The notes under the pieces were generated by a model, which was not told the origin of the DNA, did not search any database, and saw only the letters and a program-made list of their open reading frames with translations. Position numbers and translations under genes: made by a program. Positions 1-5,126 of a DNA stretch of 6,488 nucleotides are shown piece by piece (the stretch's first letter is position 1; the number at the start of each line of letters is the position of its first letter). Source of the DNA: an uncultured euryarchaeote (lineage in GTDB: Archaea > Thermoplasmatota > Thermoplasmata > UBA10834); assembly GCA_937872085.1 (NCBI GenBank), contig CALMQK010000119.1, positions 1-6,488 on the forward strand, written 5' to 3'.

Positions 1-146
1 TCCAGCCGAATTCCGCACCGGCGAGTAACAGTCTGCTGTCTTCAATCAACGGGCAATCTGGCAGAATCATCGTGGCCGCAACTCTGCGATGTTCAAACTA
101 CCCTTCGCGCATTGGACGCCTGCCAGTTCACACTCGAAAGGATACG

Positions 147-162
147 AAAAACAAGAAGAAAA
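147..162 (-). terminator. T-rich terminator after the M28 peptidase
   Basis: On the minus strand, 19 bases after the TGA stop of the M28 gene, the sequence becomes TTTTCTTCTTGTTTTT (complement of 147-162). Archaeal RNA polymerase terminates on such T-rich tracts without needing a hairpin, and no strong stem lies next to it. The position fits transcription ending just after the peptidase gene. No gene can be supported between this tract and the left edge of the window. Confidence 0.5.
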
Positions 163-180
163 GGGTTTGAAGGGCTGACA

Positions 181-1650
181 TCACGTTGATGTCAGCATAG
201 ACTCCACTTGATCCAGCTGCGCCGTGGCGGACGTCAGCGTTACGGTCACGATATCGAGATCAGCTGTGAGGTCTCCGACGACTGACGCGTACTTGTCCTT
301 CAGGGAGCTCATCTCCGCGGCGTAGTTGGTGTTACCGGCCTGCTTCTTGGCCGCGAGGGAGAAGTACTCCTGTAGCACGTCGGTATAAACGCTCAAGCGT
401 CCTTCGGCCCAGAACAGCGGATGCAGGCCTGGGTTGACCCAGTTTATCACGAACTCGTTGTAGACCTCGTACTCGAAGTTGACCGCCCACCAGAGCGCGG
501 TCACCTCTTTGAGGCTGGCAAGGGCAGCATCAATGTCCTTAGTCTTGAGCGCGGCAAGCGCTTTGCCGATGGCTGCCGAGTCCCGCTGAGCCTGCTGGTG
601 TGGGAATAGAGTCGTGTCCTGCACATCGCTCCCGATCCAGAAGAGATTCCAGCCGATGTCCTGAAGCACTTCCATCAGCATGTGGTTGACCTCATCAGTG
701 CTCGCGGAGGGTTGGGCGGCTGCCGCCAAGTGCCACACGCGTTCCGCTGCGTACTTGAAATCCAGAACTGCGGACTGAGCTGGCTTCGGGTTAATGCCCG
801 CTGCCGAGATTGCCCGGCTGTCGAGAGTCTTCATGATCTTGTCCGCCAAGTACTGCATGCTGTACGGAGTGACCACTGACCGGTCCAGCCTGATCATCGC
901 TATTCCGCTGGATATCGCGCTTATCGCGAGGCTCTCAGCTCCTATTCTGTCCATGTTGTCCCAGGTCGTGTGGTAGGTGTAGTTGAAGCCAGGCACGGCC
1001 CTGCCGCTCCTGACCTCCATCCACGGGACCCCGGAAACGCCGAACGAGCACGAGTCTGTCCACGTCGAGAACAGGCTGTTCGACGCGGACGACGGATAAT
1101 AGTAGCTCGAGAACGGGGCCGTCTTGGTGAAGAAGTTGTCGAACACCCCGAGCAAGCTCGAGCTGAAGCCAAATGTCTGCGGAGAACCGCTCGCATAAAC
1201 GGTCGTCGCGCCTTTGGTCCCTCCGCCTTCGCTGTTGAAGTACGCGAGGGTCTTGCCGATCATCTCGGGATGCGAGGCGTTGATGAATCCCCACGAGCCT
1301 TGCAGCCACGCGTATGTCGACTCCGCCCATCCGTACTCCTCTGCGGACAACGCGATGAACACTATCGTCCTCGCCGGTTGGTACCCGGAATCCACCATAG
1401 CCTTTGCGATCCCGAGGAGCCGTGCGACTCCCGCTGAGTCGTCCGACGCAGAGTACCACCACTTGTCGTAGTGCCCACCTATGATGATGTACTCATCCGC
1501 GTGGGTAGAGCCTGGCAGATAACCGACGACGTTGTGCCCTGTCCCGTCGTATTTGAGCGTCACGTCCGACTTTGCGTTGACCGTAACTGACCCCTCGGCC
1601 AGCAGCCCTCTCAGGTACGCCACAGAGTTGTGGCCAATATCCAAGGCCAT
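181..1650 (-). CDS. Catalytic segment of the M28 peptidase after the TAG
   Basis: The open frame actually runs from codon 196 of the locus (base 1743); the first ATG inside it is at 1650 (codon 227), giving 489 residues. Metal and catalytic residues, in full-locus numbering: H286 in GGHYD, D296 in SASDDSAG, E330-E331 in LSAEEYG, E367 in NSEGGG (the place of the usual Asp/Glu ligand) and H453 in YTYHTTWDN. These match the H, D, E/E, D/E, H pattern of M28. About 230 mainly helical residues follow. No convincing ribosome binding site precedes the ATG at 1650, and a product starting there would lack both the signal peptide and half of the PA-like domain, so separate expression as a working secreted enzyme is unlikely. 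Confidence 0.8.
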   Translation of the reverse strand: MALDIGHNSVAYLRGLLAEGSVTVNAKSDVTLKYDGTGHNVVGYLPGSTHADEYIIIGGHYDKWWYSASDDSAGVARLLGIAKAMVDSGYQPARTIVFIALSAEEYGWAESTYAWLQGSWGFINASHPEMIGKTLAYFNSEGGGTKGATTVYASGSPQTFGFSSSLLGVFDNFFTKTAPFSSYYYPSSASNSLFSTWTDSCSFGVSGVPWMEVRSGRAVPGFNYTYHTTWDNMDRIGAESLAISAISSGIAMIRLDRSVVTPYSMQYLADKIMKTLDSRAISAAGINPKPAQSAVLDFKYAAERVWHLAAAAQPSASTDEVNHMLMEVLQDIGWNLFWIGSDVQDTTLFPHQQAQRDSAAIGKALAALKTKDIDAALASLKEVTALWWAVNFEYEVYNEFVINWVNPGLHPLFWAEGRLSVYTDVLQEYFSLAAKKQAGNTNYAAEMSSLKDKYASVVGDLTADLDIVTVTLTSATAQLDQVESMLTST

Positions 1651-2328
1651 GTACGGGCGACTGCACGCCCCTGTGGTGTAAAGCGAGTTCGGGATGGTCT
1701 CCTCTCCGACCCAATCGAATAACGTTCCGCGGGCGCCGTTCAGCTACGCCTGATAGAGGACATAGCTTACCCATCCCTGCTTGTTGTAGTACATCGAGAA
1801 CAGCACGAGCTTGTCCTGGACGTCCTTCCCGATATAGTCGCTCGCGAAGCCGTTCCCGACATCCACCAGCTCCGCCGTAACGCCTTCCGGGGACGTCCCG
1901 ATGAAGCCTCCGTAAGACACCGCTGGCAGAGTCTTCCCGTCTTCGGCTAGTACCTGGACCGAGGCACCCCTGAAGGTATACGCGTTCACCGGGAATCCCT
2001 CGACCTTCACTTGCTGGAGACCGATCCGCTCCATCTCGCCCTTTAGCCACAACGCTGCCTCGTACTCGGCATCGCTCCCAGCAGGTCTGAACAGGCCGCC
2101 CGGAAGAGTCCCCATGCTGTAGGCGAGTTTCTCGTCGATGGCGTACCCATACTCTCCCACACCGACCTTGGCAACGAATGCCCTTTCCTCAACTGTAAGT
2201 TCATATGATGGCTGCGGCCTGGGCCCCTTTCCTGACACTGGTTGGACGGCCGTGAGGGCCATCGACGCCACCATCAGGACGGCCAGCGCGCATAGCATCC
2301 AGTTTCTCAATCTGCTTCTTCCTTCCAT
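181..2328 (-). CDS. Secreted M28 family zinc peptidase, frame interrupted by one in-frame TAG
   Basis: The locus is 715 codons long if the TAG at codon 195 is counted as a residue, ending in TGA at 181-183. The ATG at 2328 is fixed by a TAA directly before it (2329-2331) in the same frame. Order of parts: signal peptide (about 1-33), mixed N-terminal and PA-like region (about 35-270), M28 zinc peptidase core (about 275-460), and a helical C-terminal region to the end resembling the dimerisation region of glutamate carboxypeptidase II-like proteins. M28 enzymes are co-catalytic two-zinc aminopeptidases or carboxypeptidases; the signal peptide places this one outside the membrane. All expected ligands are present, and all lie after the TAG. 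The reading frame and protein character continue smoothly across the TAG with no frameshift, so the locus is a full-length gene with a single nonsense change or a recoded amber codon. It is probably transcribed on its own. Family call is firm; substrate is unknown. Confidence 0.88.
1744..1746 (-). other. In-frame TAG (amber) codon 195 of the M28 gene
   Basis: The minus-strand reading is TAT CAG GCG TAG CTG AAC GGC GCC, i.e. YQA-amber-LNGA. The residues on both sides form one PA-domain pattern (an Ala, then three positions later Gly-Ala, then a hydrophobic strand), so exactly one codon is affected and the frame is kept. The amber could come from CAG, AAG, GAG or TAC/TAT by one base change, or could encode pyrrolysine in an archaeon with the pyl genes. 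No pyl gene or amber-suppressor tRNA is in this window. The helicase next door ends in TAG, which favours TAG acting as a stop here. Confidence 0.85.
1744..2328 (-). CDS. N-terminal segment of the M28 peptidase up to the TAG (signal peptide and start of PA-like domain)
   Basis: If TAG is read as stop, this is the only product from the gene's own start: 194 residues. It begins with a basic n-region (RSRLRN), a hydrophobic stretch at about residues 10-28 and a likely signal-peptidase site near VSG-KG at about 33. No lipobox cysteine is seen at the cleavage site, so it is probably secreted rather than a lipoprotein. Residues 40-120 resemble the N-terminal part of archaeal M28 proteins. From about 150 the chain enters a PA-like domain (DKLVLFSMYYNKQGWVSYV), which is cut off in its middle. 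No zinc-binding residue is present, so this piece alone would not be a peptidase. Confidence 0.75.
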   Translation of the reverse strand: MEGRSRLRNWMLCALAVLMVASMALTAVQPVSGKGPRPQPSYELTVEERAFVAKVGVGEYGYAIDEKLAYSMGTLPGGLFRPAGSDAEYEAALWLKGEMERIGLQQVKVEGFPVNAYTFRGASVQVLAEDGKTLPAVSYGGFIGTSPEGVTAELVDVGNGFASDYIGKDVQDKLVLFSMYYNKQGWVSYVLYQA

Positions 2329-2413
2329 TTACAAACATTCCCCCTACTCGGACTTCCTCTTGCCAGATGCAAGAAAAAGAAGGTGAAGCCCGGAGGTGAA
2401 TCGTCCTCTGACT

Positions 2414-2420
2414 CTATAAA
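2414..2420 (-). promoter_or_regulatory. Possible TATA box for the M28 peptidase gene
   Basis: Read on the minus strand this is TTTATAG within GTGTTTATAGAGTC, about 86-92 bases before the ATG at 2328. An archaeal start about 25 bases downstream would give a leader of roughly 60 bases. The same bases read as CTATAAA on the plus strand, but no plus-strand gene follows. A minus-strand G run (complement of 2340-2344) precedes the start codon, but the match to a Shine-Dalgarno sequence is poor. Confidence 0.3.
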
Positions 2421-2575
2421 CACTGTTATACACTCTCGCACGCCAGAGCGGACCACATGCCTACAAAATGCAAGTATCGTGGACGGTGAAGGAAAAGGGA
2501 TCAGCGCCCCCTCTCGGAAAAGCCTCTATGTTGAAGTTTCCCCTCTCCAATTTCCATCCATTATTCAGCAGGAGA

Positions 2576-2590
2576 CAGGGATTCTCCCTG
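2576..2590. other. Short perfect hairpin after the helicase stop codon
   Basis: CAGGGA (2576-2581), loop TTC, TCCCTG (2585-2590) form a 6-bp perfect stem, 20 bases beyond the TAG stop of the helicase on the minus strand. It may stabilise the 3' end of the helicase mRNA or assist termination. No T-tract follows directly; a minus-strand T-rich run lies further on (complement of 2371-2383). Confidence 0.3.
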
Positions 2591-2610
2591 AACAAAGAAT
2601 TCCCGACCTT

Positions 2611-3855
2611 CTATCTCGATCGATATTGTCTCCTATTCTGTCGATTCTCATTTGACCGTCTTTGACCTCTTTGCTGTTTTGGCGGTGGTCTTGCAGCAGC
2701 GCCAACAGCATCTCTTGCTGTGTTAGAATGAAATGAATGAGACATTACTTCGATATGCATTCTTATGAGGCTCTCGATCTCTCTCAAGGCATCCCGTTCA
2801 TGGCTTGCGCACAGGGAATACGCAGTGCCCTTGGCTCCCGCTCTTGCGGTACGGCCAATTCTATGAACATAGTAATCAACCTGGTCAACAGGTAGATCGT
2901 AATTCATCACATGGGATATGTCATCAATGTCAATGCCTCTTGCAGCGATGTCAGTTGCAACCAGCACTCTTGCATGTCCTGATTTGAAATTCTCTAGTGC
3001 TCTTGTTCTTTGACCCTGTGATTTGTTGCCATGTATGGCTTCAGCCCGAATGCCCCGAGCAGTCAGCACCTCGGCGACGCTATTGGCTCTTCTTTTTGTT
3101 CTAGTAAATATCAGAACACATCTCAAATCTTCATGTCTTAGCAATTCCAACAAGATCGCGGTCTTGTTTCTTTCGTCTACAAAGAGGACCTTCTGTTGGA
3201 CTAGTTTTACTGTGGTTGCCTGAGGAGCAACTTCAACGCGCACAGGATGACGGAGCAATGTGTTTGCTAGCTCGCTTATGCTATGCGGCATTGTTGCTGA
3301 AAGGAATATTGATTGTCTGTGTGTCGGCAGTTTCGAAATGATTCTCTTGACATCAACTATGAATCCCATGTCAAGCATTCTATCAACCTCATCGAGAACA
3401 AGGAATTCTAAATGGTTTAGATTCACGTAGCCCTGATTCATCAAGTCCAACAATCTGCCAGGTGTAGCGACCAGGACATCAACACCCTCGGACATTGCTC
3501 TGACCTGATGGACTTGGCTGACACCGCCGAACATTACAGTGTGCCTGAATCTCATAAATGAGCCGTAGGTTGCAAAGCTTTCGTCTATCTGCGCAGCCAA
3601 TTCTCTAGTTGGCGCAAGAACTAGAGTTCTAGGAGACTTGGGGATAGTGCGCCTAGGTGATTGTGACATCAACTGCAATAGGGGCAGAACAAATGCAGCA
3701 GTCTTTCCTGTGCCAGTTTGTGCGATCCCGATCAGATCCTTGCCTTGAAGAATATGAGGGATTGCCTGTTCCTGTATTGGTGTTGGCGCAGTATAACCCT
3801 GTTTAGCAACTGCCTCCAGAAGAGGCTCTATGAGCTTAAGATTCCTGAACGTCAT
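2611..3855 (-). CDS. DEAD-box ATP-dependent RNA helicase, RhlE-like
   Basis: A 414-residue protein with the complete superfamily 2 helicase core: Q motif (F3 and PTPIQ to Q28), Walker A AQTGTGKT (45-52), PTRELA (82-87), GG (110-111), TPGR (131-134), motif II DEVD (155-158), SAT (186-188), motif IV LIFTRTKR (248-255), motif V ATDIAARGIDI (300-310) and motif VI HRIGRTARAG (331-340). A short basic tail rich in Arg, Gln and Asn (about 388-414) probably binds RNA. Such enzymes unwind short RNA duplexes, for example in ribosome assembly or RNA turnover at low temperature; the exact role cannot be read from the sequence. Motif II has Val in place of the usual Ala; the Asp-Glu pair that binds Mg-ATP is kept, so activity is expected. 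The gene ends in TAG and is clearly AT-richer than the peptidase genes on both sides. The core resembles bacterial RhlE, so transfer from bacteria is possible (inference). Confidence 0.95.
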   Translation of the reverse strand: MTFRNLKLIEPLLEAVAKQGYTAPTPIQEQAIPHILQGKDLIGIAQTGTGKTAAFVLPLLQLMSQSPRRTIPKSPRTLVLAPTRELAAQIDESFATYGSFMRFRHTVMFGGVSQVHQVRAMSEGVDVLVATPGRLLDLMNQGYVNLNHLEFLVLDEVDRMLDMGFIVDVKRIISKLPTHRQSIFLSATMPHSISELANTLLRHPVRVEVAPQATTVKLVQQKVLFVDERNKTAILLELLRHEDLRCVLIFTRTKRRANSVAEVLTARGIRAEAIHGNKSQGQRTRALENFKSGHARVLVATDIAARGIDIDDISHVMNYDLPVDQVDYYVHRIGRTARAGAKGTAYSLCASHERDALREIESLIRMHIEVMSHSFHSNTARDAVGAAARPPPKQQRGQRRSNENRQNRRQYRSR

Positions 3856-3861
3856 TTGTCT

Positions 3862-3869
3862 CTCTCTCC
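3862..3869 (-). promoter_or_regulatory. Ribosome binding site of the helicase
   Basis: On the minus strand GGAGAGAG (complement of 3862-3869) lies 6 bases before the ATG at 3855. It is a purine-rich, partial match to the GGAGGTGA consensus and supports the chosen start, which also places the Q-motif phenylalanine at the usual distance from the N-terminus. Confidence 0.5.
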
Positions 3870-3890
3870 AATCGTCATCCCCGCAGCAGG

Positions 3891-3897
3891 AGATAAA
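3891..3897 (-). promoter_or_regulatory. Possible TATA box of the helicase
   Basis: The minus strand reads TTTATCT here, 36-42 bases before the helicase ATG. A start about 25 bases downstream would give a very short leader, which is common in archaea. The match is moderate only. Confidence 0.3.
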
Positions 3898-3914
3898 GGG
3901 TTCTTCCCGACAAT

Positions 3915-4055
3915 GTGGACTCTGGGGGCTTCTCTTTTGATCCCGGTGATTCTCCTAATGAGGTATTCAAAGAGCTTCGCAAGAAGGAGACCAAGGAAAT
4001 CTCGACGGTCGCAATTGAACTTGTGCCGGAAGACTTGATTGTTTGGCTGAGCTAA
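3915..4055 (+). pseudogene. Possible small gene or 3' remnant of a lost gene
   Basis: A frame opens after the TAA at 3894-3896 and runs to TAA at 4053-4055. From the GTG at 3915 it encodes 46 residues, including DPGDSPNEVFKELRKKE and STVAIELVPEDLIVWLS. The codon choice (AAG, GAG, ACC, GTC) and the amphipathic, charged sequence look protein-like, but no family is recognised and there is no ribosome binding site or ATG. It sits in the gap between the divergent helicase and GNAT operon, so it could be the tail of a gene truncated when the helicase arrived. A second frame in the same stretch (ATG at 3914, 41 residues, hydrophobic start then Arg-rich) is also open and cannot both be real. Low certainty. 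Beyond it, 4056-4130 holds nothing recognisable. Confidence 0.25.
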
Positions 4056-4138
4056 CGAGAAGTCGCTGAACCCTGGATTGCTACATCAGGACAAATGGAT
4101 TCTCTCGGTCCGCCAGTTGAGCTAGTTATGTCGCAGAA

Positions 4139-4146
4139 TATATAAA
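4139..4146 (+). promoter_or_regulatory. TATA box of the toxin-antitoxin operon
   Basis: TATATAAA is a near-ideal archaeal TATA box. It lies 66 bases before the ATG of the first gene, predicting a start near 4165-4172 and a leader of about 40-47 bases. The next downstream coding sequence on this strand is the two-gene unit, so this is its likely promoter. Confidence 0.6.
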
Positions 4147-4151
4147 CACAA

Positions 4152-4181
4152 ATACTAGATGTAGTACCGCAGCACTAGTAT
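4152..4181 (+). promoter_or_regulatory. Inverted repeat overlapping the predicted start site: candidate operator
   Basis: ATACTAG (4152-4158) and CTAGTAT (4175-4181) are exact reverse complements separated by 16 bases, just downstream of the TATA box and spanning the expected transcription start. Type II antitoxins commonly repress their own operon from such sites. Binding by this antitoxin is inference; a 7-bp inverted repeat can also arise by chance. Confidence 0.35.
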
Positions 4182-4211
4182 CTGCAAGAGCATCACTACA
4201 AAGTGACAAGA

Positions 4212-4376
4212 ATGGCGACCGTTTCATTCAGTAGACCACTGGAAATAAAGGACGACAAGGCTGCCCAGATAATCATCGAAGCAGCCAAGGATAGCCAGAA
4301 GGCTGTCAAGAAGGTCGACATTTCTAGGAAACTTGAGTGTGATCGAGTATTGCTGAAAAAGCGATATTCCCGTTGA
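4212..4376 (+). CDS. Small putative antitoxin, 54 residues, upstream of the GNAT toxin
   Basis: ATG at 4212 to TGA at 4374-4376. A moderate ribosome binding site (AAGTGA at 4201-4206) lies 5 bases before the ATG. The chain starts with a short beta-like stretch (MATVSFSRPLEI), continues through a charged helix (about 14-35) and ends in a basic tail, LLKKRYSR. It is similar in build to short proteins that I recall preceding GNAT proteins of the same kind in bacteria, which start with a VSF/IKF strand and end in a LLKK..SR-type tail; this is memory, not a search. No clear ribbon-helix-helix domain is seen, unlike the antitoxins of TacAT, KacAT or AtaRT. The stop overlaps the next start as TTGA, so the two are translationally coupled. 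Expected role: binding and neutralising the GNAT protein, perhaps with autoregulation. The gene is easy to miss because it is so short. Confidence 0.75.
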   Translation: MATVSFSRPLEIKDDKAAQIIIEAAKDSQKAVKKVDISRKLECDRVLLKKRYSR

Positions 4377-4909
4377 GGGAGATTCTCAGCGTCGATCCGG
4401 ACGAGTCTGTCATTTCAAAGGATCTGACATCATTCAAATGCAGACGCGACTCTGACATCGAGAGGTTCCTCAAAGAGAAGGCCGTTCCTTTTGAGAAGGC
4501 TCACAAGAGCCGGACATATATCGTCGTGAAACGAGAATCTGTGGGAGAGCGGGAGCTAGAGATACTTGCCTATTTCTCAATCGCGCTCTCCAGCATGAAG
4601 ATCAAAGACACCATCAGTAGGACCAAGAGGAAGAAACTGTGCGGTATCTTCGAAGACCGCGAAACCCCGTGCTATCTGATTGGTCAGCTCGCCAAGAACG
4701 ACCCTTATCGGGGCGATGTCCAAGGCAAAGAGCTCGTCGAATATGCCTTGGGCATGTTCAGGACGGCACACGATCTCGTGGGAGGAAGATTCGTGAGGGT
4801 TGACTGCAAGAGCATCCCGTGCTTGGTGGATTTCTACAAAGCCAATGGGTTTAGAGAGCTGCAGACCGACGACAAGACGGGGTTACTTCAGCTAGTGAGA
4901 TTCATCTGA
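4373..4909 (+). CDS. GNAT-fold acetyltransferase, putative toxin of a toxin-antitoxin pair
   Basis: A 178-residue protein with a GNAT fold: an N-terminal helix region (DSDIERFLKEKAVPFEKAHK, 26-45), central strands (SRTYIVVKR and EILAYFSIAL, 46-72), the acetyl-CoA loop region (YLIGQLAKNDPYRGDVQGKE, 101-120) and a C-terminal VGGRFVRVDC plus LVDFYKANGF (136-160). Y155 in FYKANGF is in the place of the conserved tyrosine that acts as general acid in GNAT enzymes. Known GNAT toxins (TacT, KacT, AtaT, ItaT) acetylate the amino group of aminoacyl-tRNA and stop translation; that this protein does so is inference from its small size, fold and antitoxin-like partner. Start: TTG at 4373 overlaps the upstream stop (TTGA), and the frame is closed by TGA at 4340-4342, leaving no ATG or GTG upstream. 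The CoA loop does not match the usual R/Q-x-x-G-x-G/A well. A housekeeping acetyltransferase is the alternative. Confidence 0.82.
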   Translation: MREILSVDPDESVISKDLTSFKCRRDSDIERFLKEKAVPFEKAHKSRTYIVVKRESVGERELEILAYFSIALSSMKIKDTISRTKRKKLCGIFEDRETPCYLIGQLAKNDPYRGDVQGKELVEYALGMFRTAHDLVGGRFVRVDCKSIPCLVDFYKANGFRELQTDDKTGLLQLVRFI

Positions 4910-5055
4910 AGATAGCGAATCAACGGTGAGAATGACGTGCGTCCCCGTTGGTGAGAACCTGCTGAATGTCCAGAGGTCCTTGAAGTTCAAATCAGGGTTT
5001 GGGCCTCGCCTCGACATAGACCAAATGGAGCGTAGCGCGATGGTCCCTACCCGGA

Positions 5056-5073
5056 GCTCCTGACTTGAGGAGC
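5056..5073 (+). other. Hairpin upstream of the M20 peptidase gene
   Basis: GCTCCT (5056-5061), loop GACTTG, AGGAGC (5068-5073) form a 6-bp perfect stem, 53 bases before the M20 start. There is no T-tract after it. It could be a weak 3' end for the GNAT operon or a regulatory site for the M20 gene; the function is unknown. The rest of 4910-5126 shows no clear TATA box. Confidence 0.25.
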
Positions 5074-5126
5074 AACGCCGATAGTTCTATGAGAATCGTC
5101 CGGCCATCTGGTCCGCTGGCATACCC

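Noticed and set aside
1..189. Two open plus-strand frames entering from the left edge (ending at 171 and 189)
   Set aside because: Both are too short to judge, overlap each other, and neither shows a recognisable domain; at this length open frames occur by chance.
935..1462. Minus- and plus-strand frames of 155-175 residues inside the M28 gene
   Set aside because: They are Arg-rich shadows of the M28 coding frame, produced by its high GC content.
2383..2655. Plus-strand frame of 90 residues in the gap between the M28 and helicase genes
   Set aside because: It overlaps the end of the helicase antisense, has no domain or ribosome binding site, and its Ser/Ile-rich sequence looks like a chance translation.
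4980..4990. TTGAA-G-TTCAA palindrome and a GTTCAAATC string resembling a tRNA T-loop
   Set aside because: The flanking bases do not pair into a T-stem and no acceptor or anticodon arms are present, so it is not a tRNA; the palindrome is short enough to be chance.
4932..5063. Plus-strand frame of 43 residues (ATG at 4932, TGA at 5061) between the GNAT and M20 genes, preceded by GGTGA
   Set aside because: The GGTGA lies only 2 bases from the ATG, too near to work normally, and the sequence matches no family I know. Kept only as a possibility.
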